A DNA stretch of 64,000 nt from Trichobilharzia szidati (lineage: Eukaryota; Platyhelminthes; Trematoda; Strigeidida; Schistosomatidae). The position numbers and the translations under genes were made by a program. Shown one piece after another: positions 10,816-21,899 of this stretch. The stretch spans positions 93,447,256 through 93,511,255 of the forward strand of contig OX235271.1 of assembly GCA_944472155.2 (NCBI GenBank), written 5' to 3'. Each line of letters opens with the position of its first letter. Positions within the stretch are counted from its first letter, which is position 1. The notes below the pieces were generated by a model. That model did no database searches, was not told where the DNA came from, and was given only the letters and a program-made list of their open reading frames with translations.

Positions 10816-11565
10816 CGAAAATAGCTGTATGTTGAACCATTAATACTTTGTCATTAATGTGCAAAGGATAACTCGATCATGTCTAAGAGAATAATCAGTC
10901 TAATTTAGAAGGTTTCTTTTCTTAGCATCATAATATATATGATAATGACGGTGCAGATGGTGGTATTTATTAGAAGTATTTAGTTAAAAAGGTTACAAGA
11001 GATAAACTGAATCATGATTACATCTTTTTTGTTAGTAAAGGAACACAAATCTCTAGTCGTATAATCAAAAGTGATATTTCACTTATACAACAAACTGTTT
11101 GTTAATAGTCTTTCTTACACTAAAAAGCAATAATTAATTAATCATTTCAGCTGCATTGATTAGTTCAGTTCCCATAAACTAATGAAGTGAATCGTAGTAA
11201 AAAAAAGTAAATCAGAGATTAAAGGGTATCCGACTTGAGAGGGTATCAGAAGTGAACCTTCACACAATGTATGTACATTATGTGTTGAATATATATACTA
11301 AGCTGATGATGAAAAAAAGTAATTAGTAATTGTTTAGTCAGAATTTAAGTGAAAACTTCCAAAATAAATATGGCATTTAACAAAAAAACCCTTAGCTTTT
11401 CAGAAAGCTTTTATGCTCTCTAATTTCAAATGATATTGGAAGCAACTTCGATAAAATTCTGAATCACTGGAAATTTCTGCTCTATGTCTGATAATGCCAA
11501 ACTATATTACTAATAGTTCTTCATCATCAAACCTAACAACACTAAGTGTATGCAACACAAATTCT
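10816..11565. other. AT-rich stretch, nothing recognised
   Basis: No feature seen. Confidence 0.55.
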
Positions 11566-12030
11566 ATCCTTTAATTACTAGAGGAACATAGGGCTTCAGC
11601 CGAACATTCAGTTCTCTGTCAACGTTTTCACCTGGCTCCATGTCTGCCCACATGCTTTCATCGCATCTTCACATGACCTCCTCCATATCACACTCGCACT
11701 GACGACCAACTCACCACTTCCCATTCGGGTTCCACTCGAGCAATGGCCTGGCGTGTGATGTCACTTGATGGTTTTCTCATAGTATGGCCAATCCACCTCC
11801 ATTTCTTCCTGCATATTTGTTGCACAGTTGGTTCCTGCTGGGTTTGTTCTCTCATTGCCAGAGATCCCTGTTGCTGATCTTTTCTGGCCGGCCATGATCT
11901 TGAGTATTGAGCGAAGACAGCTGTTGATGAAGGTCTGTAGTTTATGTGAAGTGCCTTCCCTGACGCTCCAAGTCTCTGATCCGTATAGTAGTACTGACTT
12001 CACATTGGAGTTGAAAATCCACATCACATG
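11566..12030 (-). pseudogene. RTE-like LINE 3' end
   Basis: The minus strand gives FNSNVKSVLLYGSETW and TFINSCLRSILKIMAGQKRS, then the MQEEMEVDWPYYEKTIK region, and ends at the LINE terminus near 11580. Same subfamily as 5690-6240 and 59980-60722. Internal frame breaks are present. Confidence 0.85.
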
Positions 12031-12896
12031 AGTCAATTACAAACTATAAAATGTATTTTCAAGACAACCTACTCAGTTTGATTAACATTTTTACTGCCCG
12101 TCGGATCATATATTTTAGTCTGAATACTTTTTTTATTTTTCTAGAGTAAAGATGTTTATATTTCACTTCAAAATAAGCAACATGCAACTAGTTTCATTCT
12201 GAAAAGGTTAATTAAATGGATTCAGTTATTTTTTCAAATGTTTGAATGATTATAAAAACAGATTTTTGGTTAGTTTGTGGAGTCTGGAAGAATATGATTG
12301 TACAGTATTTTTTTAGATGTTAAAATAGAAACAGTGTACATAACTTTTGTTTAAAACGATTTATTGTAAAATATACATAACTTCGAAGTACAATCTAAAA
12401 TACAGTGTGCTACTGACGCTTCGTCTTCTCACTGGTCCATACTGTCTACTTGCTTCACTACCAACCGTGTTTTATCCTTTGGATTTTGTAGGAACCTCTC
12501 ATCCCCACCCGAAGACTATTCTACAACCGGTGCATAGCTCCTACCAGTGGACACTACTCCATCAGTAAATGCTTCCGTGGATTATATTAATAATTTGTAG
12601 CAGCGGACTTTAACTGTATCACCAAGTAACCATTAATTTATATAACTCATTAAGTGTATTTTTTATAATATAATGTTACACTATCATTTAATTAACTTGG
12701 ATTTCTATTCTAATATTTGTTCCGTTACCAAGCTCACTATTAAGTCCCCTACAAGTTTTTGAATACATAATCTACTAATTTTGATGGGAAAGCACTCATT
12801 CGAAGTCTAACCTACTCATTATTATTCTTTTGTTCACTCAGCTGTGTATTAGAGTTACACATAAGCTGTATTTCTATTTGTAATTTATATGGTTTT
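12031..12896. other. Unassigned stretch with a GC-richer patch
   Basis: Most is AT-rich and featureless. Between about 12395 and 12620 the base mix is richer in G and C (ctcatccccacccgaag, ttgtagcagcggacttt) than its surroundings. It could be part of an unrecognised repeat such as a retroelement LTR with a primer-binding-like site, but I cannot support that. Confidence 0.4.
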
Positions 12897-13165
12897 TAGT
12901 ATTGGTTTGTAGGGATTTGATTGATTGGTTACAGGATTTCATCATGAGCTGACATCGGTTAGAGAACCATTGGAAAATCAGATGCCAGTAGTGGACAGCT
13001 GTTTCGTCCTAGTTTGGGACTCTTTATCAGTACGCACCCACCGGGGTTCAAACCCAGGACCTTCTGGTTACAAGGCGAGCTGGTATACCATTTAGCCACT
13101 GGAACCCAATCCAATGGCCAGCCCATGAATTCTAAATTCTGCCAAATACTTGACAACTGCTCGGA
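12897..13165 (-). mobile_element. Thr-HHR SINE
   Basis: Minus-strand copy with tail (ggtttgtagggatttgattg at 12905-12924), hammerhead region, tRNA-Thr-like head (B box ggggttcaaaccc at 13043-13055) and the start of the body. The hammerhead keeps stem II GTCC/GGAC and GAAA, but the core reads ATAAAGA instead of CTGAAGA. It ends about 25 bases before the 3' splice-donor side of the host exon at 13189. Confidence 0.8.
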
Positions 13166-13188
13166 GTTAACTCATGAAATATACTCAC

Positions 13189-13456
13189 TCTTTTCATTTT
13201 TCCGTCGCAATGGTTTTTTAGAATTTATAATCTCATTATTTCCTTCTTTGGACTCCATTGATTCCTTGGAATTTTGAGGGATTGTCTGAGGAAAACCACC
13301 TTCAATGGTTCCAGAATTCATGAATGATGAAGACGGTTTAAACTGTGGATGCTGTCGTAAACTAGCTGGTTTTATCTGTTCTTCATACTGGGAATAATCT
13401 GCTGTCTTTGGAACAAAGCGCTTCGGTTCATTAGATGACCAGTCACTGTGAGCGAT
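13189..13456 (-). CDS. BAMBI-like gene, downstream exon
   Basis: A minus-strand exon of 268 bases. It begins right after a strong acceptor (ctgttttacag) and ends at the donor GTGAGTAT (13188-13181). The frame starts in phase 0 with IAHSDWSSNEPKRFVPK, includes SQYEEQIKPASLRQHPQFK and PSSSFMNSGTIEGGFP, and ends in a basic NSKKPLRRKNEK. It leaves phase 1. It directly continues the cysteine-rich exon at 14528-14230 across a 773-base intron. The segment is polar and Ser/Lys/Pro-rich with no cysteines and no membrane helix, so it would be an extracellular stalk between the three-finger domain and a membrane segment not seen here. If the donor is skipped, translation stops 4 codons later (SEYIS), giving a possible soluble form. 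Confidence 0.6.
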
Positions 13457-14229
13457 CTGTAAAACAGATTTAATATATAAACGAATATTAGTGAATGAAT
13501 TATGAAAATACCTGAGTAAATGCAAAGATTTAAAAGTGAACGTGTGAACAAACTGTTGAGTTATTCATCAAGTAAGTTCTGTAAACTTCATCCTTAATTC
13601 CCTAATTAATCTTCTCGTGAAAATGGGTTAAATGTATATATAATTTTGACTTATGGATCAACTCCAGTCTATCAGTGCTTACCTTTAGAAGTCTCATAAT
13701 CATGACATGCAAACATCTGTCAGAATTCAGGGGTCACCCGATTCCGACCTAAGTGGCTGAGAATTCAACCAGCTGGCATCTTTACCTGAATGTTTTGGCT
13801 TCGATTCCCGGTGAAGATGAGGGTGCATACTACTGAAAAGTCACAAAGTAGGACAGAACAGCTGTCCGGTGCTCCCCGGTTTTGAATGATTCACTCACAA
13901 ATGCTGGAATGTGAGGACATCTACAATGGAATTAGTCCAAATCCCTACATAACTCATAATCTATATATACTTAAGTGATTCATAATAACAACATTTCATA
14001 TACTAATAGTTGATGTCCGAAAAAATGTACGCTGTTTTTCCATGCTAAATGATTCTGCCTGTCTAAATTTCAGAAAATGAGGAGTAATACATGATTTCAT
14101 GAAACTGATTTGCATAGTCCTTTTACAATATTTCACCGGATGAGTCATATGCAAGCATAAATAAAGTACAGTGTAATTATTTTTACAGGATAGTCAGAAT
14201 TCATTATCATACCATGTGAGTTGACTTAC
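13457..14229 (-). other. Intron of the BAMBI-like gene, with a SINE insertion
   Basis: A 773-base intron with donor GTAAGT at 14229-14224 and acceptor tttacag ending at 13457. The phases on both sides are 0, which supports the pairing. It carries an opposed, strongly diverged Thr-HHR SINE at about 13735-13960. Confidence 0.6.
13735..13960 (+). mobile_element. Degenerate Thr-HHR SINE inside an intron
   Basis: Plus-strand copy with tRNA-like head (aagtggctgagaattcaacc), B box equivalent (cttcgattcccgg), hammerhead remnant (ctactgaaaagtcacaaagt, then acagctgtccggtgctcc) and tail end aatccctacataac. Both the hammerhead core and stem II are mutated. Confidence 0.65.
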
Positions 14230-14528
14230 TTTTACTTTTTCTGCATTACACCATGCATCTCTACAACAATGTGTCATTAAATAAGGTGAATTAAATTGTT
14301 TCTTTGGTCGAATTTCTTTTTTTGTACACATTGTTAAAAAACTGGCAGATACACAACCCCGGCTAATAGAGGTGCCAGTAATTTCTGTTGATCGATTTGT
14401 CAACTGATCATCTGACGTATCTGACGTCCAACTCAATTCATAAATACTGTAACAATAAAATTCAGCTTTGCATTCATTATATCCAAAAGCACGGCAGTCG
14501 TCTGTATCACAGTGACAAAGTATATAAC
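14230..14528 (-). CDS. BAMBI-like TGF-beta pseudoreceptor ectodomain exon
   Basis: A minus-strand exon of 299 bases between an acceptor (caattatag, exon starts 14528 after 1 base of a split codon upstream) and a perfect donor GTAAGT. It encodes about 99 residues with ten cysteines: CHCDTDDCRAFGYNECKAE, then C, a Ser/Thr-rich loop with a possible NRS glycosylation site, RGC, MC and finally THCCRDAWCN. The CxCDxxxCxAxGYxxCKxExxxC start and CCxxxxCN end match the extracellular three-finger domain of BAMBI. BAMBI is a membrane protein that resembles type I TGF-beta/BMP receptors but lacks the kinase and damps signalling. A true type I receptor is the alternative, but its spacing fits less well. 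The upstream signal-peptide exon (which must end in phase 1) is not found. The schistosome function is inferred from the fold only. Confidence 0.65.
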
Positions 14529-15302
14529 CTATAATTGATAGATAATTGAACAAAAAAAGAAGATGAGGATGGCATTTAACCTTAATTCATCTAAAATGCA
14601 TGGAGCATGGCGTTTAAAATAAAATGTCAGGTGTGCTGTTCATCAAAAAGCCTAGTTACTCAAGAGATATTAGGTATTACTGGAAAATAGAGAGACAATG
14701 CATGTTGGATTTAAAACGGTGATCGTAGCAAAATGAATACCAGGCAATTACAGTAAACAAATCAATTTCGGAGTATTAGACACTGTGATATTTCATTAAA
14801 CAGTGCTACCACTAGCGCATATTTCAAACCCATCAATGAGGTGGCTATGAGATGTAATACTAGAGGACTGGAGTTGGTGTTGCAATATCTACGCAGCAAC
14901 ACATCTAAGAGAACGAAAGAAAATATGTTAACGAACATATCCGATATGCATATGCAACTATCGAAGTGTGGAAAGAAGTTACAAGGAACTCATTTGAAAT
15001 TAGGATTTCTTACTAAACACCACGTATGTTGATTTGGCTTAAAAAAATCAAATGAGAGGACTTAGTCGAACACGACAAATAATCCTTTTTAGCTTTCGAA
15101 TAGAATCTTTCACTATATGTTGCTGTTTCATTGAAAACTAGATTCACTGATTGGCAAAGTACTCCGTCTTGACTTAGTTTAGAGAACCGAATCTGTTCAA
15201 ACTACCAGAATCCTGGATAGCGCTAGCTACTTAGGCGAAGTGATAATACATGGAATCAAATTCTCGATCTGAAAATTACACAGTTCGAGATTAAATTCCA
15301 CC
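14529..15302. other. Intronic or intergenic stretch
   Basis: Directly upstream of the BAMBI-like exon on the minus strand, so probably an intron of it. A plus frame is open from 14757 to 15032 (contains LELVLQYLRSNTSKRTKE) but resembles nothing I know and has no clear splice sites. Confidence 0.4.
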
Positions 15303-15690
15303 ATCAACAGCTGTCTTTGCTCAATATTCAAGATCAGATGACCGGCCAGAAAAGATCAGCAACAGGGATCTCTGGCAATACGCGAACCAACCCAGCAGGA
15401 ACCGATTGTGCAACAAATATGCAGGAAGAAATGGAGGTGGATTGGCCATACTCTGAGAAAACAAACCATCAAGTGAGTGACATCACACTCCAGGCCATTG
15501 CTCGAGTGGAACCCGAATAGGAAGCGGCGAGTTGGTCGTCTGAGGGTGACATGGAGGAGGTCATGTGAAGAGATAAAGCATGTGGGCAGACGTGGAGCCA
15601 GGTGAAAACGTTGGCAGAGAACTGAATGTAATGGAGACGTTCGGCTGAAGCCCTATTTTCCTCTAGGAATTAAATGAAACAATAATAATT
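15303..15690 (+). pseudogene. RTE-like LINE 3' end
   Basis: A plus-strand copy: the start reads INSCLCSIFKI-like, followed by DQMTGQKRSATGISGN and the region of [16 protein letters not shown], then TWRRSCEEIKHVGRRG in a shifted frame. The terminus is gctgaagccctattttcctc with an AT tail. It is 5'-truncated and broken by frameshifts and stops (an in-frame TAG near 15518). Confidence 0.85.
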
Positions 15691-16284
15691 GCTACTGGCC
15701 TATTTGAGTAGTTGCCAACTACTCAAATAAATAAATCAGTAGATTATGCCACAAAACGTTGTGAAATTCAGGTTAATCATACTGTTAGCAGGTTTCAAGG
15801 TCTATTTCAATTATAACTTCTACATATGGTTTGTCTTCGAGCATATTTAGTATTCTTTTGCTACTCACCAATCCTAGTGTAGATTTACTGCATTATTCTC
15901 AAGCTGACTTCACTGGAGTATGTTTCTTTGTACATCTTATTCGTGATAGTGATCATTGTTAAATCTATTCCTTTGACTGTTATCAACATATGAAACGTCC
16001 ACCATAGTATGTATATATATAACATTTAAATATGAACAGAGCTAACAGTGGAGAGTTTGGTTCATGTTGACCTTGTATATCATGCAGAGTACTCACCAGA
16101 CCATCACGCTACTGTAATCATTACTTTGCCTCAAAAGTAAAGCTTTCATCGGTTTAACGATTATATAATGATTTAATCTTCAAATTTTGCTTCAAACTTC
16201 CGGTTAGTACACTTTAACGTCGCGTTTGCCATTAAAAACCAAAAAAGTAGAATAAACCCTTCTGTGTAATTCAAACTTCAGTAT
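15691..16284. other. AT-rich stretch, nothing recognised
   Basis: It starts with a short inverted pair (gagtagttgccaactactc near 15704-15722). Nothing else is seen. Confidence 0.5.
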
Positions 16285-16500
16285 TATTATAATATTCGTC
16301 CCTAGGATTTCAAGTGGAACATATGGCTTCAAAATCACATCTCCACTGAATCCTTCTGCCTGTCAGCTTTTTTTTAACTGAATGAACGACTGTCCACAAG
16401 CTTCCATCTTCTCTTCACAAGACTTTTCACTAAGTCACCTTTGGACACCCAACTCGTCACTTCCCACGATTCTAATCAAGAGCCTGGTGAGTTTCAAAAT
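16285..16500 (-). pseudogene. Degenerate RTE-like LINE 3' terminus
   Basis: Minus strand: the terminus equivalent (tttcaagtggaacatatggc) is followed by diverged ORF-end sequence (cttctcttcacaagac, cacttcccacgattctaatc). It is too short and diverged for coding. Confidence 0.6.
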
Positions 16501-17250
16501 TTACAATAAACCTTTAAGAATGTTAAACTGTTGTTACGCTTTTCTTAACTATACTTTTTTCGAGATAATTCAAAACAAGGTTATAGATGTCACTATTTAC
16601 AATAGTTAACATGGTAAAATTTATTTTTTCCATATTTCCCCAAAATGACGCGCATTAATTTCTCTGAAGCCAAATGAAAGTTTATCTTAACTGACATCAT
16701 GTCATTTTTGGAGAATTTTCAGATCACCTTAGAAAATATATTGACTTTACTATCTTATTATGTGGTTCACACGAAATGTTTTAAGTTATCTCATAATTTC
16801 GCGTGACATATTTGTCATATACACTTAGATAATTCAACTATGCTTTTATAATGACTATGATGACAGATGCTTCATGGCACATTGTTTATTTAAAGTGTTA
16901 ATAAATTCAAGCGATAGGAGAGCTGCATTATCAAGGTTAGAAGTATACAAAGGAAAGACTATATACTATTCAATGTAAAGAGCCTTAGCAATTAGGTTTT
17001 TTGAGCTCTTTCGTCTCATGTTTGGCAGTCAACTTATAAAATCTTTTGGATTCATTTATGAAACAGACTTTATGATGGTACAATTCGCTCATCATAACAA
17101 CTATTTTAGTTTTGTTTTATTTTGAAAGGACAGGCTAAAGAGTTGTATAAAGCGATACAAATACCAGAAATTAGTGTTTCTGAAATGGTTGGTGGAATAA
17201 TACAAATTCAATCTCTCTCAATCTCTTTATATATATATATTTTTAATGTT
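16501..17250. other. AT-rich stretch, nothing recognised
   Basis: Ends in a short TA microsatellite near 17229-17240. Confidence 0.55.
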
Positions 17251-17372
17251 ATTTGGGCTCGTCATCTGGATGTACCTGCATTTCTCAGTGAGTGATGATG
17301 TTCCCACCGAGGCTGGAACCCAGTGCCCATAGTTTCAAACGCCAAAGCGTTATCCACTAGACCACTTGGGCC
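17251..17372 (-). mobile_element. Smα-like SINE, truncated in its hammerhead
   Basis: Minus strand from 17372: a tRNA-like head (GGCCCAAGTGGTCTAGTGG as A box region, CTGGGTTCCAGCC as B box), then cactcactgagaaatgcagg, then the 5' half of the Smα hammerhead (acatccagatgacgagccc) up to 17251, where the copy stops inside the stem II loop. The base at 17265 makes core position C3 an A, which should abolish cleavage. The Smα family and its hammerhead are established for schistosomes. Confidence 0.8.
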
Positions 17373-17427
17373 ACGAGACTGAGACCGAGCACTTCGGTCC
17401 AATCAATCGGAAAAAGTATATATATTT

Positions 17428-17604
17428 ATTATAGCTTGATTCCACACTGTATTTTGGTACAGCTATGGAATTTTCAGCATGTGATATCAGTAGCCCAAAT
17501 TTTGTAGGCCAACCATTGATATCAGATGTGCGTCGGCTGGGGATCGAACCCCGAACCATGTGCATGGTCGGCGAGCGTCCTAACCACTGTGCCACCGACG
17601 CACA
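17428..17604 (-). mobile_element. tRNA-like SINE, family C
   Basis: An inverted second copy of the element at 1965-2150. The tRNA-like head occupies 17603-17528 (gtgcgtcggtggcacagtgg on the minus strand, B box gggttcgatcccc), and the body contains aaaatttgggctactgatat and ends at aagctataataaat. It follows the Smα copy within about 55 bases, in the same orientation. Confidence 0.75.
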
Positions 17605-19464
17605 TTAATGGGCCAATCCTCGAGATAATGAAATACGAGGCCAACTCGTGGACAGGGTTGTGCAAGCTCACAGCACCAGTCCGTAAGGGAAAAATACAGG
17701 TTATTTCATTGGTCTCAGTTTAGAGACTGTTGCAGAAATTACACTGCAAATAACAGATACTACACATGATCTTAGCTCAGAGAGCCAAATAATAGGAGTT
17801 ATCACTGAGTAATGTTATTAGAAGACGATGTTTATCTGTAAAAATGTGATGTATTTGGTCAATTCCTTTCAACTAATTTAAGTACACATCTACTTTCATT
17901 TCTGTCTATTTGAAAGTTAAAACAAACGAAATAATATAGAATTCAAGAGTGTGGAGGAGGATATTTTACACTACTCTAGATAATATAATCACATAAGGAT
18001 TATGAAAGTTGGTGTAGTGTAACAAGAAATAGCTTTGTTTTTTTACCTACTAGGGATGAGGCTAGTTTTTATGAATAACCTCATCATATACATCCAAGAC
18101 AGTGAAGTTACACAATCTTGAATGTAGTTTTAACGTCTTTCTGATGATTCATATCAACCATATATTTTGTTGTGTCAAATACCCTCGTCACCTAATTTAT
18201 TATGCTCACTTCAATCAACAAATTATTATATTCATACTAGACTGTCATAAAAAGGTCACTTCACACAGCTACATGGAAAATTATTGACTTAAGCAATGTT
18301 GAGTCTCTCTATTGGCACTAATAATTCTCCTTTAATTTCATACCCTTCTAAAAGTCTCTACATTAAAGGGTAATCCCTACACTCAGTAACTAAATTAACA
18401 GCTGGGGAGTTCAAAGATTCCCGATTTAACCATAGATATAGTTCCTAAATGAGTGTTAATGATAGTCTTTTTTGTGAGACAGAGCAATCACTAGTAATCT
18501 CTTATTCTAATTAATTCCTTCTTCGTTTAATGCTCTTTGTAAATGGTGACTGCACACAATATCCTTCAGCTAAAAACACAGCATAATATTAATGTCAAAG
18601 AAATAATGTGAAATGAAAAGGAAACATTGACAATGTGTTTAGTTCCACAATATATTATGACCTGTTTCCGTTTCTATCATCTGAAATTCGTTTATTAACT
18701 AAATCACTACTACATAATCTTAGTCATCCAGTGTACTTCTTGCTTGGAAAACAACAGTGCATTTCTTTTGCAATGACCAATAATGACAATTTTTGAAGGC
18801 TAATGCTACCACACAGATTCTGTCTAAATATGTATATATATATTTTCTCCTTCTAAATTTGTCTATGAATGATAAACTTAGATAACTTAATTAACAATAA
18901 GTTCCTTATTTTAAATCTGTTAGCATTACAGACTGTGTTTGAAAAGAAAAGAAAAGAAAAAAAATATTTTAAATGAACAAATGGTAGATACATGAAGGAG
19001 AAACAGTTAACTAGGTAGCCCACCCAATTTAAAATACTTATTAAAATAGTCTGTCTACCTACGTAAAGTAATACAATAGTATAGACACCTAATAGATTTA
19101 TTTTAGTAAATTTTTTTTTTTCTATTTTCTTATTTTCAAAATCTGTTAAACACATAATGGTGAAGGAAAAAAAAACTGTTTTTTCCTCTCTTTCCTTCCT
19201 TTTTCTTTAAGGCATATAATTTGTTCAATAGTCAGATTTCAGTTTTAATTGACTGACAGTTGGTTTAAGCTGGACTTTTAAATGCAACAAAACAAATCAC
19301 TATAGTATGCTTTGCTTGGAAACTGTTGAAGACTTAATATTTTGAATTTTAACAAATAAAAGTTTAAAAAACATTATTTTTGAAGGTTCTGTCAGTTTTG
19401 ATAATGTGAAGAGGAGTATTTGGATTGAAAACGTGTTACTCTTTAGATTTCAAGTTACTATGTT
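17605..19464. other. AT-rich stretch, nothing recognised
   Basis: Contains purine and pyrimidine runs (aaaagaaaagaaaaga near 18938, T runs near 19110). No coding or repeat family is recognised. Confidence 0.55.
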
Positions 19465-19745
19465 TTTACGAGTTTCACCGCGGATTGATATCAGTTAGAG
19501 AACCATTGAAAACCAACAGGGAGTACTGGACACCTGTTTCATCCTAGTTTGGGAATCATCGGCAGTACGCACCCACTGCCAGGGTTCGAACACAGGACCT
19601 TCCAGTTACAAGGCAAGCTCGTATACCATTCAGTCACTGGGACCCGATTCAATGGCCAGCCCATGAATTCTAACTTTTACCAATTCGTGATTTAGCGCGA
19701 CCACCAACCAATGCCATCGGTGGGAAATCCATCCTTACAAACCAA
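19465..19745 (-). mobile_element. Thr-HHR SINE
   Basis: A long minus-strand copy with tail (gattgatatcagttagagaa), hammerhead, B box (cagggttcgaacac near 19578-19591), head (cagtcactgggacccgattc) and body up to ggtgggaaatccatc. The hammerhead core reads CCGATGA with a broken outer stem II pair. Confidence 0.8.
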
Positions 19746-20337
19746 CTCTATAAGTATTTGTTTAAATTTTCAATGGAGCATTAAATGGAAGATGAGTGAA
19801 ACTGTGCTTCATTTTCATTAGTTATTCACATGATTACTTCATGAAATATGAGTATATTATTAATTTAAAACTGAGAAAGTTACTGCTGAATTTCTTATGA
19901 TTATTAGTGAACTTACTGATTAATAACTTAGATGACTGTCACAAGGCTTCTTTCTACACTTTTTGATAAGTTTTAGAGCCTTAGTGTAGTTTTGCTTTAA
20001 TCATACATAATCTAGGCTAATTTATATTTTTATTCGTGACCATGTAGTGTTAAGAACCCACCTTCCATCCGAAACACTTTTCAAAATGTATCAAACAATT
20101 TTTCTGTATCAACCTATCGAGATAAATCCTAGTACGCAAAGGTGATACTGTTTTTTCCTTAAAATCAGTCAATACATGAATCTTTTAAGTAGCGTTACGT
20201 AGAAACGAAGCTTTTAAGTGGGTCAAAAGTCATAAGAAATAAAAAAAATAGTAAACAAGGAAAAATTATGCTACCTGGTCGATGGTGTTTCTCAACGGAA
20301 TAAAGAATGAACATTTCGTCATATTTTGGACTCACAA
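19746..20337. other. AT-rich stretch, nothing recognised
   Basis: No feature seen. Confidence 0.55.
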
Positions 20338-20445
20338 GCTCAATGCAACTACATCACCAGTTAGTGATAGCGTTCCCACTTAGACTAACACCCAGTACTC
20401 ATCGTTTTGAACACCAACAGAGAGCGAACATTTCGATCTAACGTA
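20338..20445 (-). mobile_element. Degenerate Smα-like SINE head
   Basis: Minus-strand remains: cagttagtgatagcgttccc, then cacccagtactcatcg and gttttgaacacc follow the order of the Smα head. The hammerhead half is largely lost. Confidence 0.5.
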
Positions 20446-20511
20446 AATCTATCAAAGGGTATGCAAAATAACCTAAACAAACAATGACTGATACCCTCTG
20501 CTCAAGAGGTA

Positions 20512-20650
20512 TGTGTTGTCGCCCAGTGGCCTAGTGAGTTCGAGTCTTAGTGAGAGCACTATCACTCAATAAAGACGAAGATACATCTAGCTGACGAGTC
20601 CCAAATAGGACGAAGTACACACACACTGCTAGCCGCCGTCAACCAAATAG
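20512..20650 (+). mobile_element. Smα-like SINE with half a hammerhead
   Basis: Plus-strand copy: A box region cccagtggcctagtgag, then cactatcactcaataaa, then tacatctagctgacgagtcc. The hammerhead keeps CTGACGA (20591-20597), stem II GTCC/GGAC and GAA (20612-20614). The bases after GAA (gtacacacacac) no longer form stem III or the 3' arm of stem I, so it should not cleave. Confidence 0.7.
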
Positions 20651-21163
20651 TTTTAATGTTAAACATCAAATATTACTGATGTGTTCGTACTGGGAACTGA
20701 CATGTCAACGGAGGTCACTTATTTCGGTCCAAAATAAATAAATCAACTGGAAATGCAAATTAACCTGAAGAAAAATCGGTTATTACTAAATAAGTATTTC
20801 GTAGATGTAAAAATTATTATGTACTTAGAAGGTTAATCATTTGAGTGCTTAGAAAACGCTTAGTCTCGAAATGATCATTTCGTTCATTTGTATCCTGTTG
20901 AAATGTATCAGTCAAGTGTCCAGTCTGAGTGGTACAAAACTAATGTACATTATGATGCACTTCATTTTTGTGTCAAATTTACGAAGTTAATCAAAAGAAA
21001 GCTTAGTTGGAGACTTGAACAGTAATTTAAAGCACACATGAATCTGCGTTATATCTTCTACTCTCTTAAAAGATTTTGCTCAGTTGTAAGAACAGACTAC
21101 AAACTGTTTGAATCGAATTCATAATCTGCAAATTAGTTAACAATTTGCTATGTAAACGTGCCT
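20651..21163. other. AT-rich stretch, nothing recognised
   Basis: No feature seen. Confidence 0.5.
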
Positions 21164-21387
21164 CGGTGGTTCAGCCGCAGGGTGCTGGTCGACCATGCAC
21201 GTGGTCCGGGAATCGAGTCCCGGCCGAAGTACTCCTTTGCCTTCCTTAGCTGGTTATAATCCCGAGAAAGAGGGGAGGTTGAACGTGAGGCTAGCGACCC
21301 CACCCGTGAAAAAATACCACTGCTACTGAAACTTCAAGGTGAAAGCTTGAAGCCATCTGTTCCACTGGGAACGCAAAGGAATAGAAA
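21164..21387 (+). mobile_element. tRNA-Gly-derived SINE
   Basis: Head ggtggttcagccgcagggtg with B box gggaatcgagtccc near 21208-21221, middle gaacgtgaggctagcgacc, tactgctactgaaacttcaa-type motif, and end gttccactgggaacgcaaag. Well preserved in full length. Confidence 0.85.
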
Positions 21388-21899
21388 AAAATGTACACAG
21401 TTCAAGGGGTGGAATTTCATCACAGTTTACTTTGGAAACTGAATTATTCAGATCACAGTATATGATCTGCTTGATATCATGAATGATAATCAAGAAAGGA
21501 AGCATATTTGCATGGGACTACTATATACTACTGATCGATTGGGATGAGTAGTTGTATACCACTCATATTAAAAAATTTTGCTAACTAACCAGAGAGAAGT
21601 GATCTAAACAATGGACGGCTATTTCTTGACTACTATTCTTGGTATCAAGGGGCTCACATAGTATGTTCTGAACAATTTGGTTCCCAAAGAACACTGTAGT
21701 GAAATTTCAACGAAGTATTTATATTGCAAATTGCTAACTAGTTTGCATACTGTAAATTCGACTTATGGTGACACCAGTACGTCCAAGTAGCTAGCTACAA
21801 ATCAGATGGTTTGAAATGGCTTGGCTCTCTAAGGTGAGTCAGACCGGGTACACCGCCGATGAGCTTGGCACCAAACGAGCCAAACGGCCGTCTGGTGTT
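21388..21899. other. AT-rich stretch, with a GC-richer end
   Basis: No gene. From about 21838 the sequence becomes GC-richer (accgggtacaccgccgatga, acgagccaaacggccgtctg) and may be a further part of the adjoining Smα-like copy. Confidence 0.4.

Noticed and set aside
13172..13525. Reading the whole minus frame as one ORF
   Set aside because: The strong acceptor at 13457 and donor at 13188 define a shorter exon, and the outer codons are intronic.
14757..15032. 92-codon plus-strand open frame as an exon
   Set aside because: No recognisable motif, no donor at its end, and it lies antisense within the probable intron of the BAMBI-like gene.
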